DNA of 64,000 bases from CAYJAD01 sp964368075 (GCA_964368075.1 CAYJAD010000010.1:3327-67326); one strand, 5' to 3'; counted from the stretch's first letter, positions 15,534 through 24,660 are shown. Numbers and translations are program-made. The notes: generated by a model not told the origin, from the letters alone.

Positions 15534-17303
15534 ATGGCCCGCTCTCAACTTTATGGCACTTGCGTAGCGCCAGGTATTGCCATTGGTAAAATAGTGCGCA
15601 CCCATCAAGAAGCGCCAGTGCAAGAATGTTTTGTAAAGCCACAAGAAATTGAAGGTGAAATAGAAAAGTTACGTCAAGCCACCAAGACTGTAAGCGAAGA
15701 CCTTTATGCCAGTAAAGCCAATATTCAAAAAGGCCTCAGTGAGCATTCTTCACTTATTCAAACCCATATAATGATTAGTAAGGATCCACGTCTTTTGGAT
15801 GATGCTGAGGAATTTGTACGCACACAACATATGTGTGCCCCTTGGGCCATGCAAAGAGCAATAGATGCCCTCTGTGCTGCATTTCAAGATATTGATGATC
15901 CTTACCTTCAAGAGCGAGCCCTAGATTTACGTGCCGTGGGTCTTCGTCTACAATGCCGTCTTGCCGGCAAGGAATATGTTCCCTTAGCTGATGATTCACC
16001 CAGTGTACACATGGCTGAAGATCTTTCCCCTGTAGACACTTTAGATTTACCGGTGCACCGCACACTGGCCTTGGTCATGGCAGAAGGCGGCCCCACTTCT
16101 CATACGGCTATTTTGGCGCGCTCCTTACATATTCCGGCCATGGTGGGCGTTACTGGTATTTTAGAAATGGCCAAAGAAGGTGATCTTGTTATTGTAGATG
16201 CTCTTAATGGCTGTGTTTACATAGATCCTAATGATCAAGAAATAGAACTTTTCCATCAAAAAAAAGAAGAATATGAGCATTGGGAAGAAAGTATTAAGCA
16301 GAATGCGCATTTAATTGCTGAAACCCACGATGCTGTGCGCATAGAAGTGCAAGCAAATGTAAAAAATAGTGCTGAACTTGAAAAAATGGCTCAGCATGGC
16401 GGCGAAGGTATTGGCCTGTATCGTACAGAATTTGCTTACCTAGGCGAGCGCAAAGTACCTTCTGAAGAGCAATTGTATAGAGAATATAGCGAGGCCGTAC
16501 AAAAAATTGCGCCTCAAAGAATAACTTTTCGTATTTTAGACGTGGGCGCCGATAAAATGATCGATACCCAAACAGCTTTGAAAGAAGCTAACCCCGCCCT
16601 TGGTTTACGAGGAATACGTTTTTGCTTACGTCATCGCCGTTTACTACGCACACAATTACGTGCCTTGTCTCGTGCTGCTTTACATGGTAACATGGCTATT
16701 ATGGTACCCATGATAACCTGTCTTGAAGAGGTTATCACCGTTAAGCAAATTTTACGCGAAGTACACCAAGATCTTTCGGCTCAAGGCATTGCCCACGCTG
16801 ATCATATTCCTTTAGGAGTTATGATCGAAGTACCGGCGGCTGTGCTCATTGCCGATGTGCTGGCTCGCGAATGCGATTTTTTAAGCATTGGCACCAATGA
16901 CCTTGTGCACTATTTACTTGCCATTGACCGTGGCAATAAACATGTGGCTTACTTGCACCAACCTTTGCACCCAGCTGTAACTCAGTCTATTAAACGTGTC
17001 ATAGATAGTGCTCATAAAGAAGGTATTGGGGTGTCTGTATGCGGTGAAATGGTCACAGATCCCTACTGTTTAGCGGTATTGGTGGGCATGGGTATTGACA
17101 GCATATCTACGACACCACAGGATATTCCGGCTATTAAGCACTTGATACGTCATCTTGATACAGAGCATTGTCGTCATATGGTACAAGAAATACTTATGAC
17201 GCATGATACGGCATCTTGTGTGCGTAAAGTTTCTAAAACTTTAGCGCAAAGCCTTCGCAAAGATTTTTCTTTTTATACTTCATTGATTCCTACACACGGA
17301 TAA
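15534..17303 (+). CDS. ptsI: PTS enzyme I (PEP-protein phosphotransferase)
   Basis: Takes phosphate from PEP and passes it to HPr. 589 residues, near the usual 570-590. Order: N-terminal HPr-binding helical domain, phosphohistidine domain with GGPTSHTAILARS (His190), and the C-terminal TIM-barrel PEP site with GIGLYRTEF, RTLDVGADK-type FRILDVGADK, MVPMI, SIGTNDLVHY and the catalytic Cys in VCGEM. All key residues are present. It is the last PTS gene here and smpB follows 3 bp later, so the whole run argG to smpB may be one transcript. Confidence 0.97.
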   Translation: MARSQLYGTCVAPGIAIGKIVRTHQEAPVQECFVKPQEIEGEIEKLRQATKTVSEDLYASKANIQKGLSEHSSLIQTHIMISKDPRLLDDAEEFVRTQHMCAPWAMQRAIDALCAAFQDIDDPYLQERALDLRAVGLRLQCRLAGKEYVPLADDSPSVHMAEDLSPVDTLDLPVHRTLALVMAEGGPTSHTAILARSLHIPAMVGVTGILEMAKEGDLVIVDALNGCVYIDPNDQEIELFHQKKEEYEHWEESIKQNAHLIAETHDAVRIEVQANVKNSAELEKMAQHGGEGIGLYRTEFAYLGERKVPSEEQLYREYSEAVQKIAPQRITFRILDVGADKMIDTQTALKEANPALGLRGIRFCLRHRRLLRTQLRALSRAALHGNMAIMVPMITCLEEVITVKQILREVHQDLSAQGIAHADHIPLGVMIEVPAAVLIADVLARECDFLSIGTNDLVHYLLAIDRGNKHVAYLHQPLHPAVTQSIKRVIDSAHKEGIGVSVCGEMVTDPYCLAVLVGMGIDSISTTPQDIPAIKHLIRHLDTEHCRHMVQEILMTHDTASCVRKVSKTLAQSLRKDFSFYTSLIPTHG

Positions 17304-17306
17304 AAT

Positions 17307-17768
17307 ATGGCAAAAAAAAATTCTCCTTCCTCCATAGCTTCTAATAAAAAGGCACGTCATCTTTATGAATTAAGTGACTTTCTTGAAGCTGGCATCAGCC
17401 TTACTGGCCCTGAAGTGAAAAGCTTGCGCGTAGGTAAAGTAAGCTTTATGGACAGCTATATTGATTTTAAACAAGGCGAAGCTATTCTTGTGGGCTTACA
17501 TATTGCCCCCTATGAAAATGCAGGCTATGTGGTGCAAAATCCCACAAGAGAAAGAAAACTACTTTTACATGCTCGTGAAATTAAAGCACTTGCCGCCACG
17601 GTAGAACAAAAAGGTCTTACCATTGTGCCGGTAAAGTTATACTTTAAGCAAGGCAAAATTAAGTTAGAGATTGCTGTGGGACGTGGTAAAAAATTGCATG
17701 ATCATAGAGAAACATTAAAACGGCGTGCAGAAAATCGCGATATGGAACGCTCCCTGCTTGACCGTTAA
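17307..17768 (+). CDS. smpB: SsrA-binding protein SmpB
   Basis: Binds tmRNA and brings it to stalled ribosomes for trans-translation. 153 residues, normal length. The oligonucleotide-binding beta-barrel shows NKKARHLYEL, GISLTGPEVKSLR and DSYIDF; the basic C-terminal tail GRGKKLHDHRETLKRRAENRD would enter the mRNA path. The tmRNA gene itself is not in the window. It follows ptsI closely; about 40 bp separate it from the FmdE-type gene. Confidence 0.97.
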   Translation: MAKKNSPSSIASNKKARHLYELSDFLEAGISLTGPEVKSLRVGKVSFMDSYIDFKQGEAILVGLHIAPYENAGYVVQNPTRERKLLLHAREIKALAATVEQKGLTIVPVKLYFKQGKIKLEIAVGRGKKLHDHRETLKRRAENRDMERSLLDR

Positions 17769-17806
17769 AAAATTATACATCAACAAAGTACATTAAGGAT
17801 AAAAGC

Positions 17807-19429
17807 ATGGTAATAGGCCCTTGGACACATGATGAATTTATGGAAGAGGCACGAAAATTTCATAACTACCCTGCCCCCGGACTCATTATTGGGGGATATA
17901 TGGTAGAAATGGCCAGACAAGCCCTACCCCAAGGCATTTTATTTGATGCCATTAGCGAGACTTCGCAATGTTTACCCGATGCTGTGCAATTGCTTACTCC
18001 TTGTACCGTAGGCAATGGGTGGCTACGTATTTATAACTTCGGCCTTTATGCTTTAAGTCTTTTTGATAAACACACGGGGGAAGGGGTGCGTGTTCATTTA
18101 GATGTGGAAAAACTTACATCTTTTCCCGAAATACGTGCTTGGTTTTTAAAAGAAAAAAAGAAAGTTGACCAAGATACTCCACGCTTACAACAAGAAATAC
18201 GTGAAGCTGGGCAAAGTATTCTTACCTTGCGCCCTGTCCAACTTCTTCCCCAAGCTCTTGGGCATGGCGGGAAAGGAAAAATTGCCCGATGTCCTCTCTG
18301 TGGTGAATGGCATCCGGCAGCCTTTGGGGGCATTTGTCGCTCTTGTCAGGGCGAATCACCTTATGAGCAAGGGCCTGGGCTCTCTTTTTCTGGCCCAGAG
18401 TTAGTAGCCGTACCTGTAGAAAAGGCTGTAGGGCAAGAAGCCTTACACGATATGACGCAGATTGTGCCCGGTGAAAAAAAAGAAGTGGCTTTTCATGCTG
18501 GTCAAAAGCTTGATATTGGTGATGTGTGCCGTTTACAGCACATGGGTCGCAGTAGTATTTATACAAAAGAAAATTCTCCAGATGCCAGCGAATGGGTGCA
18601 TGAAGATGCCGTAGTACAGCAATTTGCCTTGCGCATGCCGGGTAATGGTGTGGTGGTGGAAGGCCCCCCTCACGAAGGCAAGGTGAACTTCAAAGCTGCC
18701 CGTAGCGGTTTATTATGGGTGGACACCTCGCGCTTAGAGCGTTTTAATCTTATCCCCGATGTTATGTGTGCTACAAGGCACAGTATGGGTATTATTAAAG
18801 AAGGCTCGCGCATAGCTGGAAGCCGCGCTATTCCCTTATATCTTTCACAGCAAAATCTTACCAAAGCTTTGGCGACTCTTGATGAAGGCCCTCTTTTTGA
18901 AGTATTGCCTTTGCGACAAGCTAAAATAGGCATTCTTGTCACAGGAACAGAAGTTTTTAGCGGCCTTATTCAAGATAAATTCGCCCCCATTATTAAGCAA
19001 AAAGCCGAAGCTTTGCACAGTACTGTGGTGAAAACGCTTATTGTGCCCGACGATGCAGCGCAAATAACCACGGCTGTTAACGAGCTTATTGTGGCCGGTG
19101 TGGATCTTATTGTAACTACAGCGGGTATGTCTGTGGACCCTGATGATGTGACTAAAAAAGGACTCTTTGATGCTGGCTTAACCGATGTGCTTTTTGGCAT
19201 GCCTGTATTACCGGGCACTATGACCCTTACCGGACGCATTGGCAATGTGCAAGTGCTTGGTGTTCCAGCTTGTGCTTTATACTATAAAACAACAGGTATA
19301 GATTTACTCTTTCCACGTTTATTGGCGGGCTGTAAAATCAGCCGCTTAGATTTGGCTCGATTAGGGCATGGTGGTTTATGTATGGAATGTAAGACATGTA
19401 TTTACCCTAAATGTCCTTTTGGGCGTTAG
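17807..19429 (+). CDS. FmdE-like protein fused to a molybdopterin-binding (MoeA/MogA-type) domain
   Basis: 540-residue fusion, probably concerned with molybdenum or tungsten cofactor handling. Residues 5-150 form an FmdE domain (formylmethanofuran dehydrogenase subunit E family) with the cysteines of TSQCLPDAVQLLTPCTVGNG. A zinc ribbon follows: C162, C165, C177 and C180 (RCPLCGEWHP, GGICRSC). Residues 225-350 look like the MoeA-type segment and about 350-510 is a MoCF-binding domain (ILVTGTEVFSG, VTTAGMSVDPDDVTKKG, PVLPGTMTLTG). A cysteine-rich end (CMECKTCIYPKC) could bind an iron-sulfur cluster or zinc. AAGGA precedes the ATG. A formate dehydrogenase needing such a cofactor lies 5 kb downstream. 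Confidence 0.8.
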   Translation: MVIGPWTHDEFMEEARKFHNYPAPGLIIGGYMVEMARQALPQGILFDAISETSQCLPDAVQLLTPCTVGNGWLRIYNFGLYALSLFDKHTGEGVRVHLDVEKLTSFPEIRAWFLKEKKKVDQDTPRLQQEIREAGQSILTLRPVQLLPQALGHGGKGKIARCPLCGEWHPAAFGGICRSCQGESPYEQGPGLSFSGPELVAVPVEKAVGQEALHDMTQIVPGEKKEVAFHAGQKLDIGDVCRLQHMGRSSIYTKENSPDASEWVHEDAVVQQFALRMPGNGVVVEGPPHEGKVNFKAARSGLLWVDTSRLERFNLIPDVMCATRHSMGIIKEGSRIAGSRAIPLYLSQQNLTKALATLDEGPLFEVLPLRQAKIGILVTGTEVFSGLIQDKFAPIIKQKAEALHSTVVKTLIVPDDAAQITTAVNELIVAGVDLIVTTAGMSVDPDDVTKKGLFDAGLTDVLFGMPVLPGTMTLTGRIGNVQVLGVPACALYYKTTGIDLLFPRLLAGCKISRLDLARLGHGGLCMECKTCIYPKCPFGR

Positions 19430-19444
19430 TGGCTTGTTTTAAGC

Positions 19445-19466
19445 AGATGCTAAATTAAGCATCTTT
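19445..19466 (+). terminator. Possible terminator after the FmdE fusion gene
   Basis: AGATGCT (19445-19451) pairs with AGCATCT (19458-19464) across a 6-nt AT loop and is followed by only a short T-stretch (TTCT). Weak to moderate. Confidence 0.5.
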
Positions 19467-19551
19467 CTAATGCAAAAATTTTGGAGCTTGACAGAATACT
19501 TTTTTTTATTGTTGCTTTTTTGTACACAATCGTAGCAATAGGAGGTGTGTT

Positions 19552-20475
19552 ATGTTTTTCTCTGTTGCAGGTATAGAGGTAAATCCTTTTATTCCCCCTA
19601 TTGTAGCTTTTTTTATTTCATTTGTAGCATCTATGGGAGGGATTTCCGGAGCATTTTTACTGTTGCCCTTTCAAATGTCTGTACTTGGTTACACGCACCC
19701 TTCAGTAAGTGCTACCAACCAATTTTTTAATATTATAGCTATTCCTAGTGGTGTATACCGCTATTGGAAAGAAGGCCGCCTTGTATGGCCTTTGGTGTGG
19801 ATTGTGGTACTTGGCACTTTGCCCGGAGTTTTTATCGGTGCCATTGTGCGTGTTTTATATTTGCCAGATGCAAAAAACTTCAAACTTTTTGCGGCGACGG
19901 TACTGCTCTATATTGGTGCAAAAATGCTTTTAGACATGCACAAAAAGACAATAAAGAAAGGGGGACAAGAAAAAAGTTTGCAAGATATGGAAAAAAACGC
20001 ACCTAAAGAAGCCGGCTATAAGGTATCACAAGTTATAAGTTTGACTATGCATACCCTGCACTTTCGCTTTTATGATACGGAATATAAAGTAAATTTATGG
20101 GGTATTTTTTCTTTAAGTTTCATTGTTGGCATTGTGGGTGGCATTTATGGCATAGGCGGCGGGGCTATAATAGCACCTTTTTTCATAACCTATTTTGGCT
20201 TACCTATTTACATTGTAGCAGGGGCGACTCTTTTAGGTACTTTTGTAACTTCAATTGGCGGCGTTGCCTTTTATCAAGTCATCGCTCCATTTTATCCCCA
20301 GTTTTCTGTAGCACCTGATGTGCTTTTAGGTTTACTCTTTGGTATTGGTGGAGCTTTGGGCATGTATTTGGGGGCACGTTGTCAAAAATACGTTCCTGCC
20401 ACTCTTATTAAATATATTTTGGCAGCTTGTTTGCTTCTCACAGCCTGTAAATATGTTTGGGATTTTTTGGCATAG
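19552..20475 (+). CDS. TauE/SafE-family membrane transporter (putative sulfite or sulfur-compound exporter)
   Basis: 307 residues with about eight transmembrane segments in two repeats, the fold of the TauE/SafE (DUF81) family that exports sulfite, sulfoacetate or related anions. Conserved glycine-rich helices are visible: FVASMGGISGAFLLLPF near residue 25-40 and VGIVGGIYGIGGGAIIAPFF near 195-215. A cytoplasmic Lys-rich loop lies near residues 125-160. A strong AGGAGGTG lies before the ATG. The gene stands alone. In a sulfur-metabolising bacterium a sulfite export role is plausible, but substrates cannot be told from sequence. Confidence 0.88.
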   Translation: MFFSVAGIEVNPFIPPIVAFFISFVASMGGISGAFLLLPFQMSVLGYTHPSVSATNQFFNIIAIPSGVYRYWKEGRLVWPLVWIVVLGTLPGVFIGAIVRVLYLPDAKNFKLFAATVLLYIGAKMLLDMHKKTIKKGGQEKSLQDMEKNAPKEAGYKVSQVISLTMHTLHFRFYDTEYKVNLWGIFSLSFIVGIVGGIYGIGGGAIIAPFFITYFGLPIYIVAGATLLGTFVTSIGGVAFYQVIAPFYPQFSVAPDVLLGLLFGIGGALGMYLGARCQKYVPATLIKYILAACLLLTACKYVWDFLA

Positions 20476-20495
20476 GTTCCATGCCGGCTCATTCC

Positions 20496-20588
20496 TTACC
20501 CTGCTGTTCGTACTTCATGAGCGTGACTAAAAAATTCTACATTTTCTTTTTTGGGACTTACTTCAAAAATTGTAATGGATTTAGCCAT
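20496..20588 (-). CDS. 30-codon ORF with strong ribosome site, possible remnant
   Basis: On the minus strand GAGGAG lies 7 bp before an ATG opening a 30-residue reading frame, beginning MAKSITIFEVSPKKENVEFF and ending HEVRTAG. Its beginning resembles the first strand and SP(R/K)KxxN loop of flavodoxin-fold NADPH-dependent FMN reductases, and the frame stops just before the 3' end of the TauE-like gene on the other strand. So it is either a small protein or the truncated head of a lost reductase gene. Two overlapping hairpins precede it. Confidence 0.4.
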   Translation of the reverse strand: MAKSITIFEVSPKKENVEFFSHAHEVRTAG

Positions 20589-20904
20589 AATTTCTTCTCC
20601 TCAATGTATTTTGTGAGTTTATACCTACTTACAAAATACATTTCTTCCGAAAATTGCACATGCAATTTTCGGAAGAAATGCTTATGATATTTATACACCA
20701 TATTTTCCATGTGCGAGAAGCTTGCGCTGAACACTCTACAAAGCCTTTATAAGAAAGCTGCATGAGCATATTCTAAACAGTATCACTCCAAGAATTTGTG
20801 GGTGTGTTCTTTTTTTGTTTTTCCTTGTATTTTACTCATTTTTGAACATTCTGTTTTGACAAATCTTTGAAAAGTAATCCTTATTACAAAGAGTTGCTGA
20901 CCTG
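20589..20904. other. Gene-poor stretch with two overlapping long hairpins
   Basis: 316 bp between the 30-codon ORF and the MATE gene. It contains a 15-bp stem (20603-20617 with 20628-20642) and a perfect 20-bp stem with a 2-nt loop (20639-20680), the two sharing four bases. The remainder is AT-rich with scattered stops in all frames and may be the debris of a lost gene. No RNA family is recognised. Confidence 0.5.
20603..20680 (-). promoter_or_regulatory. Double hairpin ahead of the 30-codon ORF
   Basis: Reading on the minus strand, a perfect 20-bp hairpin (20680-20639) runs straight into a second 15-bp hairpin (20642-20603), whose 3' arm ends next to the GAGGAG ribosome site. The ACTTACAAAATA half-site also gives a DNA dyad that a HxlR- or MarR-like repressor might bind. 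Either RNA or operator function is possible. Confidence 0.45.
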
Positions 20905-22266
20905 CTAAGTAAGTATCAATGGTTTACACAATGTTTTAGGTTTATTATCATACATATAACGTTCTTTGTATACAGTGAAAAAGTATACTGACATAAAAAA
21001 GGCTAAAAACTCAGCAATAGGAACGGCAAGCCATACGCCATTTATACCTATGTATTGTGGCAAAGTAAGAATTGCCAATGTAATAAAGACAAATGTGCGC
21101 AAAAAAGAAATAAAAGCCGATACCTTTCCATTAGAGTATGCTGTGAAAAATCCTGATGCAAAGATATTTATACCTGAAAAAAGAAAACCTACAGAAAAAA
21201 GATAAAAACCGTGTACGGTGAGCTCATAGGCCTTTGTTCCTTTTTCTAAAAATATAGTGGCGATGCTTTCATTGATGGCAAAAGATATCAGCACAAGAGC
21301 TAAGGAGCTTATGCTGATAAACTTTATACATACAGTGAATAGTTTTCTTAAGCGTGACTTGCTCATGGCTCCAAAATAGAAGCTGATAAGCGGGGCAATA
21401 CCTACAGAAAATCCAATAAAGAATGTATTAATGAGCAATTGTGCGTAGAGCACCACGGTAATAGCGGCAATACCATCATTTCCTGCTATTTTTAGCATGG
21501 TTATGTTAAATAAATAAGTGGTAACGCCTGTGGCAAGATGTGTTACCATCTCTGATGAACCGTTGCCGCATGCAGAGAAAATGGACTTTATATCTAAAGA
21601 AAATGACACAAAATGTAAGCTGTTCTGCGCTTTTTGGCTCGAGAAAAAGTATAAGCCCATAAGAGTTGGTAATAAAAACCCTAAGCCTGTAGCCAGTGCT
21701 ACACCTTGCATACCCATATTAAAATATACAATAAATATATAATCTAAAATGATATTTGTTAGGCCGCCTACCATAAGGGCAAATAAGGCAAATTGAGGTC
21801 TACCAGAAGCAATCATGGCATTTTCAAAAATAGTTTGTAAAATAGCGCAAGGAGCAAAAAGAGATAATATAACAAAATAATCATAACAATATTGGTATGT
21901 TTGTTTATTAGCTCCAAGAGTAAGCAATATTTCATGTAAAAATATTTGTGTAAATACAGTAAGCAATACGCCTATTGTAAAACCCGTGATACAAAAAAGA
22001 GTTAACTTCTCTTTAGCTTTGTGCGCCTTTCCTTCACCTAGAAGCCTTGCGCAGATGGCATTGCCCCCTGTGCCCAGCATGGTTCCCACGGCTATAAAAA
22101 CTGTGATCATAGGCAAAATAATGTTTATGGCTGAAAGGGCATGAGTGTTAATGAGGTTAGCCACAAAAATACCATCCACCATGGTATAGACAGACATAAA
22201 AATCATCATGGAAATACTTGGTAATGTGAACGTAAGAATATTCTTAAAAGTAATAGTTTTAAGCAT
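20905..22266 (-). CDS. MATE-family efflux transporter
   Basis: Multidrug and toxin extrusion antiporter, 453 residues with twelve expected transmembrane segments in two six-helix bundles. Typical N-terminal features: MVDGIFVANLINTHALSAINIILP and GTMLGTGGNAICARLLGEGK. The second bundle repeats the pattern (GFSVGIAPLISFYFGAM). Closest in layout to MepA-type pumps. AAGGAG precedes the ATG at 22266. It is divergent from a merR gene and driven by a promoter with the 19-bp spacer that MerR activators need, so it should be induced by the compound sensed by that regulator. Confidence 0.93.
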   Translation of the reverse strand: MLKTITFKNILTFTLPSISMMIFMSVYTMVDGIFVANLINTHALSAINIILPMITVFIAVGTMLGTGGNAICARLLGEGKAHKAKEKLTLFCITGFTIGVLLTVFTQIFLHEILLTLGANKQTYQYCYDYFVILSLFAPCAILQTIFENAMIASGRPQFALFALMVGGLTNIILDYIFIVYFNMGMQGVALATGLGFLLPTLMGLYFFSSQKAQNSLHFVSFSLDIKSIFSACGNGSSEMVTHLATGVTTYLFNITMLKIAGNDGIAAITVVLYAQLLINTFFIGFSVGIAPLISFYFGAMSKSRLRKLFTVCIKFISISSLALVLISFAINESIATIFLEKGTKAYELTVHGFYLFSVGFLFSGINIFASGFFTAYSNGKVSAFISFLRTFVFITLAILTLPQYIGINGVWLAVPIAEFLAFFMSVYFFTVYKERYMYDNKPKTLCKPLILT

Positions 22267-22329
22267 AAGTATTAGACTCCTTGTACTATAATCTCTTTCT
22301 TTACCCTAAAAAAAAGATATGCTAGGTTC

Positions 22330-22360
22330 ACTATAAAGTATGACGTAATGTGAGAGTCAA
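22330..22360 (-). promoter_or_regulatory. MerR-type promoter of the MATE gene
   Basis: Minus strand -35 TTGACT (22360-22355), exactly 19 bp of spacer containing TTACGT, and -10 TATAGT (22335-22330). The over-long spacer is the signature of promoters that a MerR activator untwists. The -35 lies 16 bp from the merR start codon, so binding would also repress merR. Confidence 0.8.
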
Positions 22361-22375
22361 TGAAAAAGGTGAAAA

Positions 22376-23170
22376 ATGGAAAAATATTTATCCATCGGTG
22401 AGGTTGTGAAAATGAAAGGGGTAAGTCATAGAGCTTTACGCCATTATGATGATTTGGGGATTTTAGTTCCTGCCTACACAAACCCCGAAACAAAATATAG
22501 ATACTATTCAAAAAATCAAATAATTGTGCTTGATATTATTCTTCTTTGCGTGGCTCTGGGTATACCTTTGAAGCAATTCAAAAACTACCTCCTTGAAGAT
22601 GGAAGTATCGACGCCAAACAAATGATAATTGACGCTAAAGCCAAGGCTGTACAAGTAGAAAATGAAATTAAGCAAAAGCTCTACTTTCTAGATTCTGCCT
22701 CTGAACACTTTAGCGATGTTGACACTATATCACAGCAAAAACAGGCCTATACAAAGCAGATTCTACAAAGATACTTTCTCACCGCACATGCACCTGAAAA
22801 CTTTGGCACACATGCAGATTATTGGACAAAGCTGACCACATTGTACAAAACAGCGTTAAAAAAAGGCTTCGCCTTATCTATCAATCAAGGTTTATGCTTT
22901 TACTTACAAAATGGACAAGCGCAGGTAAAATATTTTATAGAAATTCAACAACCACAGTTTGTAGAACAAGGCCATCCCGATATTTTGGTTATACCTAAAG
23001 CAGAATTTTTATGTGAATTTTTTGAAGATAGATGTTTTTTTGAAGCCTTAGAAAAATACCAATCGCACAAAAGCTATCTTGCAGGAAATATGCTTATTTT
23101 ATGTGATATCCTTGAAGGAAACATTAGCCATAAGGCTGCCCCCTTTGAAATACAACTTTTACTGCAATAA
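22376..23170 (+). CDS. MerR-family regulator with C-terminal effector domain
   Basis: 264 residues. Residues 4-75 are the winged HTH of MerR drug sensors (YLSIGEVVKMKGVSHRALRHYDDLGILVP, then YRYYSKNQI). A long dimerisation helix follows, and the last 150 residues form an effector-binding domain (GyrI-like in position, not clearly recognisable by sequence), as in BmrR. A ribosome site AAAGGTG precedes the ATG. It lies divergent to the MATE pump and overlaps its 19-bp-spacer promoter, so local activation of the pump is the likely role. No metal-binding cysteine pattern is present, in keeping with drug rather than metal sensing. Confidence 0.9.
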   Translation: MEKYLSIGEVVKMKGVSHRALRHYDDLGILVPAYTNPETKYRYYSKNQIIVLDIILLCVALGIPLKQFKNYLLEDGSIDAKQMIIDAKAKAVQVENEIKQKLYFLDSASEHFSDVDTISQQKQAYTKQILQRYFLTAHAPENFGTHADYWTKLTTLYKTALKKGFALSINQGLCFYLQNGQAQVKYFIEIQQPQFVEQGHPDILVIPKAEFLCEFFEDRCFFEALEKYQSHKSYLAGNMLILCDILEGNISHKAAPFEIQLLLQ

Positions 23171-23273
23171 ACGCAAGCACAGCATAATAGTGAAGCATGG
23201 AGACCTCTGCACAATTATTTTCGAATATAACTTTATCAGTAAAATTTAAAAAACTGCTCGACGTTTCTTGTTT

Positions 23274-24344
23274 CTAGTCAGGTAGTGCACTTACCACTGG
23301 TTCTACTTCAAACTTTCCATCACTTTTCTTTTTGCCCACTGCTTGGCCAGCGCCTAAATCATTAAAATGCCACCACTCAGAGGCCAAGGGTGTTAAACCT
23401 GCATCGGTGCAATATTTTTGCAATAGCAAAGCACCTTCAGTTATGTTTTTTGCAGGTTTCATGCTTTTCCATGCTGTTGTGGAACGTGAAGTTACAGGTT
23501 GTGCAAAAACCACCGCTTTATTGCTGAGTTCATGCATGGCTGAAGGCATGGTATATTCTGTGTATTCCATAATGTGCGTAAAGGCATATGCGCCGATTTT
23601 TTGCATTTCTTTACGCACTATTTTAGCTAAATGCACATCGATAGCATAGCCACGTTGATGGTTTGATGTGCCTTGTGAAACAAACCAACTCTTGCCCCAA
23701 GGTGGCGTGCTTACCCCGCGGCGCACTTGAGCGTCTTTTTTCATAAGATTCGCCAATCCCAGCACAATTTTTCTTTGCACTGCATGCGAGCGAAATGCCT
23801 CGTACAATACCAAGGTATTGCCTTGTGCTAAAGCAGCATTTTGCGCCAATTGAATTTTTTTTGCCATAAAATATAATGCCGGCATTGTATACATTTCTTG
23901 ATTTAAGCGTGCGTTAAAGCCTTTGGCGGCATATAAACTTTTACCTGTAATATTGGGTAACTCCTTTCCCGATGAACGCAAAATAGAACCGGAAACATTG
24001 GTATTTTTATATACTATGGACGGAATAATATCCGGTAAGTTTACCATACAATAGACATGTGGCACATAGCCCTCTTGCTCTGCATGACGAACCTTAAACC
24101 ATGCACCCTTTTCTTGTAAAATAACAAAGGCTTGTCCAGGAGAGAGTTTGTGTATTTTTTTACTTTTGCCGGTAGGCTCTGCGTGAAGGGTTAAAGGAAT
24201 AGAGGCATAGCCTGTGCTGCCGTTTAAGGGAAGCTCAAAAAAAGAGGTGGCTTTTTCTGCATAGGCATAAGAAACAAAAAAGCCTGTGATGAAAAATAGC
24301 GCTACAAAAACAGCTTGTGATATTTTGCGAATTTGTTCTTGCAT
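23274..24344 (-). CDS. Exported M15-family peptidase with SH3 domain (D-Ala-D-Ala dipeptidase-like)
   Basis: Periplasmic peptidoglycan hydrolase. The start is the ATG at 24344 with GGAGAA upstream, giving 356 residues; the ORF extension has no ribosome site. It has a signal peptide (VFVALFFITGFFVSYAYA, cleavage near AYA-EK). An SH3b-like domain of about 55 residues follows (LTLHAEPTGKSKKIHKLSPG, GAWFKVRHAEQEGYV). The C-terminal half is a VanX/DdpX-type zinc peptidase with SNHQRGYAIDVHL and SEWWHFND, supplying the two His and one Asp zinc ligands. Whether it cleaves D-Ala-D-Ala dipeptide or cross-linked stems cannot be told. Confidence 0.85.
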   Translation of the reverse strand: MQEQIRKISQAVFVALFFITGFFVSYAYAEKATSFFELPLNGSTGYASIPLTLHAEPTGKSKKIHKLSPGQAFVILQEKGAWFKVRHAEQEGYVPHVYCMVNLPDIIPSIVYKNTNVSGSILRSSGKELPNITGKSLYAAKGFNARLNQEMYTMPALYFMAKKIQLAQNAALAQGNTLVLYEAFRSHAVQRKIVLGLANLMKKDAQVRRGVSTPPWGKSWFVSQGTSNHQRGYAIDVHLAKIVRKEMQKIGAYAFTHIMEYTEYTMPSAMHELSNKAVVFAQPVTSRSTTAWKSMKPAKNITEGALLLQKYCTDAGLTPLASEWWHFNDLGAGQAVGKKKSDGKFEVEPVVSALPD

Positions 24345-24660
24345 AATTTCTCCTAATAAGCGTATTTGTGTATAAAAAATATGAAATGGCACAAAAAAAA
24401 GGTAAAAAAAATATATTTGTACATTTTATGCTAAAAGTAAAAAAATCACAAGTTAAAGAAAATTTTACAAAAAAAAATCTGTTACTATTTTTTTCTATAA
24501 TAATTTTAAAGAAATACAGTTGGCATTAGTTTTCTAGATAAAAAATTGTTTTTTTCCATATAAAATCATTGCTATAGCAACTATTTTGGGTGTAGAGTAG
24601 TTCCCGTCTACTATACGAAGGCATGGCATAAGGCCATACCTTTTAAAACTTGGAGGTAGT

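Noticed and set aside
24393..24660. Sigma-54 promoter upstream of fdhA
   Set aside because: TTGGCA occurs near 24519 but lacks the TTGC element at the required distance.
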